From the NCBI GenBank assembly GCA_029780115.1, contig JAKOZG010000004.1:498607-562606 (forward strand): a DNA stretch of 64,000 bases, given 5' to 3'. A program made the position numbers and the translations under genes. The DNA is from Thermotogota bacterium. GTDB lineage: Bacteria > Thermotogota > Thermotogae > Petrotogales > Petrotogaceae. Below, piece by piece: positions 45,749 to 53,570 of the stretch. Numbering within the stretch: the stretch's first letter is position 1; the number at the start of each line of letters is the position of its first letter. The notes beneath the pieces are model-generated. The model made no database searches and had not been told where the DNA came from. It saw only the letters and a program-made list of their open reading frames with translations.

Positions 45749-46860
45749 TTCTAACTCCTTATAAACTAAGATGGGAACTGCATAGTTATCCAGAGTTAGC
45801 CTTTGAGGAATTTAAAACGACGCAACTATTAGAAACAAATATTGAAGAAATGGCAAGGTTTTATCAAGTTGATTTAAAGATTTATAAACCCTTACCAACC
45901 GGATTGATTGTTGAATACAGTTATAGTCAAGAAAGTGATGAATATATACTTTTTCGTGCAGACATTGATGCTTTAAATATAAAAGAACAAACTAATGCTA
46001 AATTCAAGTCAAAAAATGAATATATGCATGCTTGTGGTCATGATGTTCATACAGCAATTCTTTATGGATTTTTGTTAGATGTAGTTAAAAATAAGTTGAA
46101 AAAGAACATAATTTTCCTCTTCCAACCAGCTGAAGAGTCAAAAGGTGGAGCGAAAAAAATAATTGAAAGTAAATTCTTAGAAAGGTTTAACATAAAAAAT
46201 GTGTTTGCTTTACATGTGACAGATGAATATACACTAGGAACTATTGCATCAACTGCTGGAGTTATGTTTGCTTCATCTATGGAAGTATTAATTAATTTTC
46301 AGGGAGAAGCATCTCATCTTGCCTTTCCACAGTATTCAAAAAATGCATTAAATGCTCTTAGATTATTTTTGGAATCTGTAGAGAAGATTCCCAGAGACCC
46401 AATGATTCCATTCATTTTTGGGATTGGAAAAGTAAATGCCGGAAGAGCAATTAATATAATTCCTGATGAAGCAAAATTAGAGGGAAGCGTAAGAACCATA
46501 AATTTGGAAAATAACTTGGAATACTTTCAGAAACTAAAAAACATTTTAGAAGGTATCTTTTTAATAACCGGGGTTAGTTATACTCTAGATATGGGATCTC
46601 TATATGCAGAAGTAGAGAATGATAAAGAGTTGTTTAATAAGTTTGCACCGATACTTTCTCAAAAATTTGATTTTGTTGAATGTGGATTGAAGATGACAGC
46701 AGAAGATTTTGGTTTTATTTCAAAACGGTATCCATCTTTAATGTGTTGGGTAGGAACATCAAAAGGTGAAAAATATGGACTTCACAGTCCAAAATTTTTG
46801 CCCCCCGATGAGGTTATTGATATAGGGATAAATCTTTTAAAAACGTTTATAGAAATTTAA
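45745..46860 (+). CDS. N-acetyldiaminopimelate deacetylase (M20 amidohydrolase family)
   Basis: A 371-residue M20D peptidase-family protein. Metal ligands are in HACGHDVHTAI, FQPAEESKGGAKKI, ALHVTDEY and the C-terminal GLHSPKFLPP. The N-terminus RWELHSYPELAFEEF is usual for the family. Relatives also hydrolyse hippurate or N-acetyl amino acids, but as the last gene of the operon it most likely releases acetate from N-acetyl-LL-DAP. TTG start at 45745 (TTGA junction), with GGAGG ten bases upstream. It converges on ispD seven bases away without a visible terminator. Confidence 0.9.
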   Translation: MILTPYKLRWELHSYPELAFEEFKTTQLLETNIEEMARFYQVDLKIYKPLPTGLIVEYSYSQESDEYILFRADIDALNIKEQTNAKFKSKNEYMHACGHDVHTAILYGFLLDVVKNKLKKNIIFLFQPAEESKGGAKKIIESKFLERFNIKNVFALHVTDEYTLGTIASTAGVMFASSMEVLINFQGEASHLAFPQYSKNALNALRLFLESVEKIPRDPMIPFIFGIGKVNAGRAINIIPDEAKLEGSVRTINLENNLEYFQKLKNILEGIFLITGVSYTLDMGSLYAEVENDKELFNKFAPILSQKFDFVECGLKMTAEDFGFISKRYPSLMCWVGTSKGEKYGLHSPKFLPPDEVIDIGINLLKTFIEI

Positions 46861-46866
46861 AAATAT

Positions 46867-47550
46867 TTAAAGACCTACTCTTAATAAATATTCAGCTAAT
46901 AAAAAATCTTCTCGAGTGGTTAGCTTTATATTATTTTTATCATCTTCGACAATATAAATACTGAAGCCACAGTGGTAATAGATGGAAGCATCATCTGTAA
47001 AATCAGATAGTTTGTCTTTAACTTGTGAATAAGCAAATAAAAGTTTTGAAAAATCAAAAACTTGAGGAGTATTATGAAGGTAGATCTCTTCCCTATTTAG
47101 TAAAGATTTTATTTTAAAGTTTTGTACCTTAGACATAGAATGTTCAGCCTTTTGAGCGAGGATAGCTCCTCCTTTTTCTTTTGCTTTTGCGACACATTCT
47201 GAAATTTTTTCTATTTTAACAAATGGTCTTACAGCATCGTGGATAGCTACATGGGTTACACCAATTTTTAATTCCTTCAAAAACTTTAGTCCATTGTAAA
47301 CACTTTGCTGTCTGCAATCTCCGCCCTCAACAACAGAAAGTAATTTATCAAAATCATGAACTTGTTCTATAGTTTCTTCAAAAAAACTTTTGTGGGCAAT
47401 TACGATAAATTTATCAATTGAGCAAGAATTTTGAAATTTTTCAGCTGTTATTCTTAAGACAGATTTTCCGTTTATTTTTTGGAATTGTTTAGGAATTTCA
47501 TAACCGGCTCTTTTACCTTCACCACCAGCAACAATTATAGCGCAAACCAT
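46867..47550 (-). CDS. ispD: 2-C-methyl-D-erythritol 4-phosphate cytidylyltransferase
   Basis: A 227-residue cytidylyltransferase of the non-mevalonate isoprenoid route, making CDP-methylerythritol from CTP and MEP. The CTP loop is IIVAGGEGKRAGYEIPKQF (cited in part), and GGDCRQQSVYNGL and IHDAVRPFV are diagnostic. NTPQVFDFSKL and DDASIYYHCGF complete the active site. Bacterial isoprenoids include undecaprenyl carrier lipid, so it links loosely to the cell-wall genes here. SD GGAGG precedes the ATG. Confidence 0.95.
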   Translation of the reverse strand: MVCAIIVAGGEGKRAGYEIPKQFQKINGKSVLRITAEKFQNSCSIDKFIVIAHKSFFEETIEQVHDFDKLLSVVEGGDCRQQSVYNGLKFLKELKIGVTHVAIHDAVRPFVKIEKISECVAKAKEKGGAILAQKAEHSMSKVQNFKIKSLLNREEIYLHNTPQVFDFSKLLFAYSQVKDKLSDFTDDASIYYHCGFSIYIVEDDKNNIKLTTREDFLLAEYLLRVGL

Positions 47551-47662
47551 ATTTTTCCTCCTTTTTGAAAAGATTTTTTGTTATTTGTACTAATATAGCA
47601 TTGTTAATTTTACTTGAAAAGTTTAAGATTTTGCTTTTTTGGCTTAATTAATTTTATCATTT

Positions 47663-47671
47663 TGGTATAAT
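47663..47671 (+). promoter_or_regulatory. extended -10 promoter element for the ROK kinase
   Basis: TGGTATAAT about 50 bp before the start; the -35 is weak. Same nonamer as at 24118, 53395 and 57696. Confidence 0.6.
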
Positions 47672-47721
47672 AAAATAACAGGAAAAAGTTCTAGAAAAGA
47701 ATAAACCAAGGAGTGATGAAT

Positions 47722-48669
47722 TTGTTGGTAGTAGGGATTGATTTAGGTGGTACAGAAATAAAGGCAGGTTTAGTTGATTCTGAAAAAGGTATAGTTAAGA
47801 AGATATCACATCCCACAGAAGTGGAAAAAGGTAATGAAAAAGTTATAGAAAACATTACTTCAATAGCACAAGAGTTGATGAAAGACGTGGAAGTTCGATC
47901 AATTGGCATTGGTTCGCCCGGATCTATAGATAGAAGTAAAGGTGTGGTAAGATTTTCTCCTAATTTTCCAGAATGGCATGACTTTGAACTGGGGGAACAC
48001 ATCAGAAGAAATACTGGGGTGGATGTTTTTGTTGAAAACGATGCAAATGCCTTCGCTCTAGGAGAATGGTATTTTGGGAAAGCAAAAGGTTTAACGGATT
48101 TCATTGCTTTAACTTTGGGAACAGGAATAGGTTCGGGAGTAGTATGTAATGGAGTATTTATTACAGGAAAAGATGGATTAGCTCCAGAATTGGGTCATAT
48201 GGTAGTCATCCCTAATGGCCCACAATGTGGCTGTGGAAATAGAGGATGTGTAGAAGCTGTTGCTTCTGCTAAATCGATAGCTAGAGAAGCAAAAAAACTG
48301 CTCGAAAGGTATCCTGATAGTTTAGTTCTAAAATTAGCTGGGAGTAAAGAGAAAATTGAGTCAAGGCATGTCTTTGAAGCTTATAAACAATGTGATCCCC
48401 TTGCGAGAGTTGTAGTTAATTTTGCTATAGATGCATTAGCTCAAGCAATTGGTAATTATATCCATGCTTTTAATCCAGAAAAAATAATTATTGGTGGTGG
48501 AATGAGTAAGGCAGGGGACACTTTATTTGTACCCTTAAAAGAAACAGTAAAAAAATTTGTAATGAATAGTTTTGCTGGTACATATACTATTGAGCAATCA
48601 TTTTTAGTTGAAGATGCTGGAATATTAGGGGCAGCTTCTGCTGCTTTGTATGCTGGAAGGGCCATATAA
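47722..48669 (+). CDS. ROK-family sugar kinase, probable glucokinase
   Basis: A roughly 315-residue ROK kinase. The phosphate-1 loop GIDLGGTEIKAGLVD, the active-site Asp in VENDANAFALGEW, ALTLGTGIGSGVV and the ROK zinc motif CGCGNRGCVEAVAS are all clear. These fit ATP-dependent glucokinase; other hexoses are possible. Several in-frame starts exist (GTG 47713, ATG 47716, TTG 47722, TTG 47725). TTG 47722 has the best distance (8 nt) from AAGGAG. It is divergent from ispD. Confidence 0.9.
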   Translation: MLVVGIDLGGTEIKAGLVDSEKGIVKKISHPTEVEKGNEKVIENITSIAQELMKDVEVRSIGIGSPGSIDRSKGVVRFSPNFPEWHDFELGEHIRRNTGVDVFVENDANAFALGEWYFGKAKGLTDFIALTLGTGIGSGVVCNGVFITGKDGLAPELGHMVVIPNGPQCGCGNRGCVEAVASAKSIAREAKKLLERYPDSLVLKLAGSKEKIESRHVFEAYKQCDPLARVVVNFAIDALAQAIGNYIHAFNPEKIIIGGGMSKAGDTLFVPLKETVKKFVMNSFAGTYTIEQSFLVEDAGILGAASAALYAGRAI

Positions 48670-48972
48670 ATCATATTGTTATTAATCAAAATTAAGGTTG
48701 AGGAATTCAGTATTTAATGTTTAGAATTAGATACTTTAGAAATAAATAATTGTTGAAAATAATGTTTTGAATTTAAAGTGGGTCAAGGCCGGAGCCCTCT
48801 TCCTATTCCCCAGTCAAAATAAAGAAGAAGTTAAAAAATAAACTACTGATCAAGATTAGAATTGTGGAGGTATTTTATAAAAAATTTAAATTTAAAACAT
48901 TTGATAAAAGCTAGGTTTTAGAATTTCTAAAGTGAGTAAAGTTTAGTATTATAAGGAGGAAGTGAATTTTTT
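48670..48972 (+). other. non-coding spacer between the ROK kinase and the 90-residue gene
   Basis: No supportable gene. A GC-rich pocket (about 48780-48817, GGTCAAGGCCGGAGCCC then CTCTTCCTATTCCCC) stands out against the AT-rich background. A leader element follows at 48880-48938. No terminator with a U-tract was found. Confidence 0.5.
48880..48938 (+). repeat. recurring AT-rich leader element, copy upstream of the 90-residue gene
   Basis: Over about 55 bp it matches the copy before grpE (2252-2310) at roughly three positions in four by eye. It shares TTTAAAAC..TTT, TAAAA, GTTTTAGAATTTCTAAAGTGAG and the distance to the downstream AGGAGG. Confidence 0.45.
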
Positions 48973-49245
48973 GTGAATAACTTATATGGAGAAGAATCTG
49001 GTAAAGGTTTCGTTAAAGAAGTGCCTTTAGCAGTTTTCGCAAAAGCAATTGAAAGTGCTATATACAAAGCACCAATTAGAGAAAATAATCGAATTTATTT
49101 AACGGATTTGTGGTTAATCACGTCTTTGCCTGAAGATTTAATCAAAGAAGCTATTGTTAAACATATAGAAGATATTGATTTACCAGAAGATTTAGAATGC
49201 ATATATGACGATAAAAGAAACCAAATTATTTGGAAAAAATCTTAA
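48973..49245 (+). CDS. conserved hypothetical protein, 90 residues
   Basis: A small soluble protein (MNNLYGEESGKGFVKEVP...) with alternating acidic and hydrophobic residues, no membrane segment and no motif that I recognise. GTG start at 48973 after AAGGAGG. Coding is supported by the strong ribosome site and by tight packing: its 3' end overlaps the frame of the PHP gene, whose ribosome site follows 30 bp later. It may be functionally tied to the PHP phosphoesterase. Confidence 0.7.
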   Translation: MNNLYGEESGKGFVKEVPLAVFAKAIESAIYKAPIRENNRIYLTDLWLITSLPEDLIKEAIVKHIEDIDLPEDLECIYDDKRNQIIWKKS

Positions 49246-49286
49246 CAATAGTTTTTTCAAGTTTTTGTTCTTGTGGAGGTAAGAAA

Positions 49287-50123
49287 TTGAAAGTAGATTT
49301 ACATGTTCATTCGACAGGTTCTGATGGGACAAATACTCCCATAGAGTTAATAAATATGGCTATAAGTAAAAAGCTTCAAATTTTATCTATCACCGATCAT
49401 GACACTTTAGCTGGCATTAAAGAGATCGATTATTTGGAACATAAAATATTTAATAACGATTTGGTTTTTGTTCCGGGTATTGAAATAAGTGCAGAATTTC
49501 CTACCACTTTACATTTATTAGGTTATGCTTTCGATATCAAGAATGAAAAATTAAATCAGGTTTTAGAAACTTTACAAGAATTTAGAGAAGAAAGAAACTT
49601 AAAAATGTTACAAAAAATGCAAGAAATAGGTTTTGATATAACGGAAAAAGAATTAGAAGAGGAAGCTGGAGGCAAATTAATAGGAAGACCACATTTTGCT
49701 AGTTTAATGGTTAAAAAAAGATATGTTAAAGATACTCAAGAAGCCTTTGAAAAATATCTTAAAAGGGGCGCAAGCATCTATCTGGATAAAAAAAGACTAT
49801 CTTACAGCGATTCAATAGAGTTGATTACGCAAGCAGGAGGAGTTGTAGTATTAGCTCATCCTTATCAAACTCAGCTAGAAGGTGAAGAACTAGAAAAACT
49901 TGTTAAGCAATTAAAAGAAGCTGGTTTGGCGGGAATAGAAGTATATTATCCACATCATACAAGGAAGATGGTAGAAGAGTATAAAAGGGTAGCAAAAAAA
50001 TACGATTTATTTATTACAGCGGGATCTGATTTTCATGGGAAAAATAAAATGGGAATAGAATTGGGAGTAGATGTTGATGAAAAAGAATTAAGTGCTTTTT
50101 TAAAAATTTTAAGGAAATATTAA
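49287..50123 (+). CDS. PHP-domain phosphoesterase (RNase AM/YciV-like)
   Basis: A 278-residue PHP-fold metallohydrolase. The four metal-binding motifs are clear: DLHVHSTGSDG, ITDHDTLAG, VLAHPYQ and AGSDFHG. EISAEF and GRPHFA supply further ligands. Relatives in Escherichia coli and Chromobacterium remove nucleotides from 5' ends or act on 3',5'-nucleoside bisphosphate, and such roles are likely here. TTG 49287 was chosen because GTGGAGG is seven bases upstream and the product then starts KVDLHVHS. The longer frame from 49230 overlaps the previous gene. A terminator follows. Confidence 0.88.
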   Translation: MKVDLHVHSTGSDGTNTPIELINMAISKKLQILSITDHDTLAGIKEIDYLEHKIFNNDLVFVPGIEISAEFPTTLHLLGYAFDIKNEKLNQVLETLQEFREERNLKMLQKMQEIGFDITEKELEEEAGGKLIGRPHFASLMVKKRYVKDTQEAFEKYLKRGASIYLDKKRLSYSDSIELITQAGGVVVLAHPYQTQLEGEELEKLVKQLKEAGLAGIEVYYPHHTRKMVEEYKRVAKKYDLFITAGSDFHGKNKMGIELGVDVDEKELSAFLKILRKY

Positions 50124-50182
50124 GTTATTAACTGTAAAATACTTTTTGAAATCAATAACCCCCAATAAAATCCCCAACTTAT

Positions 50183-50204
50183 CCCGCTTCAAGCGGGGTT
50201 TTTT
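50183..50204 (+). terminator. intrinsic terminator after the PHP gene
   Basis: Stem CCCGC/GCGGG with a TTCAA loop, then GGTTTTTTAT. It lies 60 bp after the PHP stop. The next ATG is at 50218, so the popT gene probably needs its own promoter or read-through. Confidence 0.85.
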
Positions 50205-50217
50205 ATGAGGAGGGTAT

Positions 50218-51060
50218 ATGGTCGTAAAAAAACTTATTACTCTAGTGTATGGGCTGTTAATGGGAATCGCTGATGCTATCCCTGGAGTTTCGGGAGCTAC
50301 AATTGCTTTAATGCTTGGAATTTATGAGGATTTCGTCAATTCATGGTCTTTTTTCTTTTCAAATTTATTTAATTTTAAAAAACTGTTCACGAGTAAAGAA
50401 TTTAAATTCTTAATTTTTTTATATCTAGGCGTTATTATAGGATTATTACTATCGCTGGGCTTTATAGATTTTTTTATGACTAATTATCCAAATGCTATTT
50501 TTTCTTTTTTTGCAGGTTTAATAATTGGTGGAATATTATTTTTAATAACTGATTTTTTTAAAAAGAAAAATGAAATAAAAAAAGATCGCACTAATATTAT
50601 TATTTGTGTATTTTTTTTATTTTTAGGTTTTGTGATTGCTTTTTACATATCAGGAGCTCAATTTTTGATAATGGAACATAGTTTACCAATTATTTTCGTC
50701 TCTGGTGTATGTGCAATGTCAGCGATGATCATGCCTGGAATATCAGGTGCTTTTGTTCTTTTAATGATGAATCAGTATTCATATATTGTTAATGCAGTAA
50801 ATGAGTTTAAGATAGGTGTCATATTAACCTTTATTCTGGGTGCAGCAGTAGGCTTAGCTTTTATGAGTAAACTCTTAAAATGGTTGCTTGATAAATTTTA
50901 TTTGTACACGATGATGTGTCTTATTGGTATGATGATAGGAGGCTTAAGAGCTCCTATTTTGAAAGTTAATAATTGGCTTTTCTTTTTTATTTATGTGTTT
51001 ATGGGTATAATATGTTCATTATTAATAGAATGGTTTGGAAGAAAAGGAGTGGCTAATTAA
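50218..51060 (+). CDS. popT: DUF368 membrane protein, PopT-type undecaprenyl phosphate translocase
   Basis: A 280-residue polytopic membrane protein of the DUF368 family with about 8 hydrophobic segments. Two similar half-motifs, DAIPGVSGATIALMLGIY near residue 20 and MIMPGISGAFVLLMMNQY near 175, show the inverted-repeat build of the family. DUF368 proteins were recently shown to return undecaprenyl phosphate across the cytoplasmic membrane for cell-wall synthesis. SD GAGGAGGG precedes the ATG. Its stop overlaps the stop of the convergent gene. Confidence 0.88.
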   Translation: MVVKKLITLVYGLLMGIADAIPGVSGATIALMLGIYEDFVNSWSFFFSNLFNFKKLFTSKEFKFLIFLYLGVIIGLLLSLGFIDFFMTNYPNAIFSFFAGLIIGGILFLITDFFKKKNEIKKDRTNIIICVFFLFLGFVIAFYISGAQFLIMEHSLPIIFVSGVCAMSAMIMPGISGAFVLLMMNQYSYIVNAVNEFKIGVILTFILGAAVGLAFMSKLLKWLLDKFYLYTMMCLIGMMIGGLRAPILKVNNWLFFFIYVFMGIICSLLIEWFGRKGVAN

Positions 51061-51623
51061 TTTATATTAGTCTGAATTTTTTTCTTAGATTTTCTTGGTA
51101 TCCCAAAATTATTTTCGATTTCAATTTCTTTACCAACATATCTGTGGACTATGGAAACAGAATCCAGTTTTATTTGAAATTTAAATTTTTTCTTGGAAAG
51201 ATAAGAAACGACTTGACCAACATTTTTTTTATCAATATCTTCAACGGCTAGAGTTATATGTGGGATCCAATTTGCAGGTGAATAGTATTTATTCAATTTT
51301 GTGTCGTTAACATTTACCAAATTCCATAAAAAATCGTGGAAGTGGAGTAACTCTTTTGTGGGTTTTAGAGGAATATATAAAGTGATTTTTTCTCCAGAAA
51401 ACAATCCTAAACCTTGTGTTTTTATGGTAATTGAGTCTAAACTTTTTATTGATTTTTTTATTACATCGTTGAAATTTTCAATATTGTATTTTTCTGCTAC
51501 GTTCCAAGTTAAATGAGGGATAGAAATATTATCTTTTACCCATTTTATATTAAATCTATTTTCGAGATCTTCCCATATTTTTAAAACCTTGTCATAATGA
51601 GGTTGTGGCAGGATGCTTAACAA
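51057..51623 (-). CDS. 2H phosphoesterase (LigT/2'-5' RNA ligase-like)
   Basis: A 188-residue two-histidine phosphoesterase. Two HxT motifs, PHLTW and PHITLA, are in the correct positions in two half-domains. The family includes 2'-5' RNA ligase and cyclic phosphodiesterases acting on RNA 2',3'-cyclic ends; the substrate is unknown. The TTG at 51623 is 15 nt from its AGGTGAT ribosome site, which is far. An in-frame ATA at 51632 has a better distance (nine) and would add three residues (see findings). It overlaps the popT stop (TTAA). Confidence 0.85.
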   Translation of the reverse strand: MLSILPQPHYDKVLKIWEDLENRFNIKWVKDNISIPHLTWNVAEKYNIENFNDVIKKSIKSLDSITIKTQGLGLFSGEKITLYIPLKPTKELLHFHDFLWNLVNVNDTKLNKYYSPANWIPHITLAVEDIDKKNVGQVVSYLSKKKFKFQIKLDSVSIVHRYVGKEIEIENNFGIPRKSKKKIQTNIN

Positions 51624-51720
51624 TGCTTGTATAAAAAATCACCTACTTTCCTTTGAATTGATTTTGTTTGGTGCTTTAGAAAATGTAAATTTTCTAAAAA
51701 ACTCTTGACTTTAAATGATA

Positions 51721-51729
51721 ATTATATCA
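51721..51729 (-). promoter_or_regulatory. extended -10 promoter element for the 2H phosphoesterase
   Basis: On the minus strand TGATATAAT, about 90 bp before the start; no clear -35. Identical to the element before proS. Confidence 0.5.
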
Positions 51730-51894
51730 TTGCTCTTCGTCCCATCCTGTATGCAAGTACAGAGTAAGTTAAAAAATTTGTAATTGATACGATCAAAAAG
51801 ATTAATAATCTTCATCTAGAATATCTATAAAATACTTAGTTTAGAACTTTTGAGATGATTCTAATCTTGTGATAAGGAGGAACAAGTTCCAACA

Positions 51895-52146
51895 ATGAAA
51901 AAACTAAGCAAAGAATCAAAAAGAATTATTAATTTCTTAATTTATTATTTTGTTATATCGATAGGAATCATTAGTTTATTTTACTTTTTTTTAGAAAAAA
52001 TTTTCTGGTTGATTCTTATTATATGGGTTTTTGCTACTTTTGGCGTGTTGAGTGTTTCGTTTTTTACATTAGTAAATCTAAGAGTAAAAGAACTTGACGA
52101 GCTAAAAAAGGACTCAGACAGCGAGGATAAAAAAAATAAAATATAA
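51895..52146 (+). CDS. small membrane protein, 83 residues
   Basis: Unknown function. A basic N-terminus (MKKLSKESKR) is followed by two membrane segments (about 11-32 and 36-60), then a charged, mostly acidic cytoplasmic tail (RVKELDELKKDSDSEDKK). GATAAGGAGG lies 13 nt upstream. It converges with an HD-domain gene two bases away. A second small coiled-coil membrane protein is encoded nearby (52721-53065), but the two are not clearly related. Confidence 0.65.
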   Translation: MKKLSKESKRIINFLIYYFVISIGIISLFYFFLEKIFWLILIIWVFATFGVLSVSFFTLVNLRVKELDELKKDSDSEDKKNKI

Positions 52147-52148
52147 AA

Positions 52149-52703
52149 TTACGAATATGAGTCTAGGTTTAATTCGTCTTTTATTTTTGAGATACCTTTT
52201 ATGGCCAATTCAAAAAAATCTTCTATAGATATTCCTAACTGTGTAATTTCATTAATTTTATCTCTTTCTACACCTCTTGCAAAAGCTTTATCTTTGAATT
52301 TTTTCTTTAATGATTTAACTGACAAACCACTTATATCTTTGTCTGGTCTAACTAATACGGCTGCAATTATTAGTCCTGAAAGTTGATCAGCTGCATAAAG
52401 AGCTATTTCCATATCTTTTTCAACCTTCTTTTTTTCATTATGTGCAAGAATAGCGTCTTTTACCTCTTGATCCACAAGATCATCGAGAATTTCCACCGTT
52501 TTAATAGCATGAATATCAGGATTGTTTTTGGTCAATTCATAGTCCAAATCGTGTAATATACCAGCAATTTCCCATTTTTCAGAATCTTCATTCAATTTTT
52601 CAGCCAATTCTTTCATTATCGCTCCAACTGTCAAACAATGAGAGATAAGGGTGTCAGTTTTTATATATTCATCAAGTAATTGCAGAGCTTCTTCCTTATT
52701 CAA
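52149..52703 (-). CDS. HD-domain hydrolase
   Basis: A 184-residue HD-superfamily metal-dependent phosphohydrolase. HCLTVGAIM (about 22-30), GILHDLDYE with the HD pair, and IHAIKT and ILAHNEKK give the expected His/Asp metal ligands. The compact single-domain form resembles YqeK or predicted nucleotidyl hydrolases; no substrate can be named. TTG 52703 was chosen because AAGGAG is eight bases upstream; a GTG at 52712 sits inside the ribosome site. It follows the 114-residue gene by 17 bp and is probably co-transcribed with it. Confidence 0.85.
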   Translation of the reverse strand: MNKEEALQLLDEYIKTDTLISHCLTVGAIMKELAEKLNEDSEKWEIAGILHDLDYELTKNNPDIHAIKTVEILDDLVDQEVKDAILAHNEKKKVEKDMEIALYAADQLSGLIIAAVLVRPDKDISGLSVKSLKKKFKDKAFARGVERDKINEITQLGISIEDFFELAIKGISKIKDELNLDSYS

Positions 52704-52720
52704 AAATATCACTCCTTCAC

Positions 52721-53065
52721 TTAATCAAATTTGCTAAAAGTCAATTTTATTAAGTAATAAAAAATTGCTATAACAATAAGTATTGCAGCAAAAATTATCC
52801 ACAGACCAATCACAACGGGTGGCATTAATAATATGAAGGCAATACCACAACCAAATAATCCCAAAAGAAGCCAGAATAAAATTTTTAAATATCGAGAAAG
52901 ATTTTTCAAATGGCTCTTCAATTTTAAAGTATTATATTCCAGATTTTCGAGTGTTTCTTTATACTGTTTTAATTCTTGTTCTAGGGTATTTATTTTTTCT
53001 TTTAATTGTGTTTCTAATTGTTTAGATTCAGTTACTTCATGATCATTTTTATTGAAGTTTGACAC
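52721..53065 (-). CDS. coiled-coil membrane protein, 114 residues
   Basis: Unknown function. Residues 15-60 form a heptad coiled coil (ETQLKEKINTLEQELKQYKE). Two adjacent membrane segments follow (about 60-82 and 85-107). GTG start at 53065 with AGGAGG eight bases upstream. It is preceded by a copy of the AT-rich leader element and a GC-rich pocket. Paired with the HD hydrolase in one operon. Confidence 0.65.
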   Translation of the reverse strand: MSNFNKNDHEVTESKQLETQLKEKINTLEQELKQYKETLENLEYNTLKLKSHLKNLSRYLKILFWLLLGLFGCGIAFILLMPPVVIGLWIIFAAILIVIAIFYYLIKLTFSKFD

Positions 53066-53098
53066 TAAAAGATCCTCCTTTTTTCTTTCTTAATAACT

Positions 53099-53158
53099 CT
53101 TTAGAAATGATAAAACTTAGATTTTAAAGCTATTATTATTTTAAATTTAGATTTTTAA
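53099..53158 (-). repeat. recurring AT-rich leader element, minus-strand copy
   Basis: On the minus strand it reads AAAAATCTAAATTTAAAAT... then AAAATCTAAGTTTTATCATTTCTAAAG, ending about 22 bp before the AGGAGG of the gene at 53065. It matches the grpE and 48973 copies in order and orientation relative to the gene. Confidence 0.4.
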
Positions 53159-53394
53159 AAATTTTTCTCATTCAAATAAGCTCACCTTAAGCTTTTATAA
53201 AATTTTGACGCTTTTAACGAAAAAGGGGAAGACGGACCGCCGCTCGTGAACTCACCTATATATTCCTTTTTACAATTATTTTTCACTACATTATACAAAG
53301 TGTTAACCTTTTCAATGGTTTTTGAGCTTTGATTTTAATTATATCATTTTTGGTGTTTAACATGTAAGAAGTAGTTATGTTTTCACCAATTTTA

Positions 53395-53403
53395 TGGTAT
53401 AAT
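53395..53403 (+). promoter_or_regulatory. orphan extended -10 element
   Basis: TGGTATAAT on the plus strand, 560 bp before rubrerythrin with no gene between. It could start a long leader or an unannotated RNA; the -35 is weak. Confidence 0.4.
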
Positions 53404-53520
53404 TTTTAAAGGTTTGTAATAAAATAAATTACTTTATTATATGTGTATTAATAATCTTATTAAATATTTTTGATGAAATGATTAACCCGGGTTGCACAAT
53501 TTAAGCCTAGAAGATTTTTT

Positions 53521-53570
53521 AAAGATCGGGGGTTATTTTATACAACTGAAGGTCGATCTTTTCTACCTTC
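53521..53570 (+). other. overlapping, mutually exclusive hairpins
   Basis: AAAGATCG (53521-53528) can pair with CGATCTTT (53554-53561). GAAGGT (53548-53553) can pair with ACCTTC (53565-53570). The first pairing uses bases that form the loop of the second, so both cannot form fully. This is the geometry of a switch, but no known riboswitch class is recognised. Confidence 0.4.

Noticed and set aside
51690-51706. Terminator from the inverted repeat TTTAGAAAAT...ATTTTCTAAA
   Set aside because: The stem is all A/T apart from one pair and no U-tract follows in either reading direction; it may be only AT-rich background.
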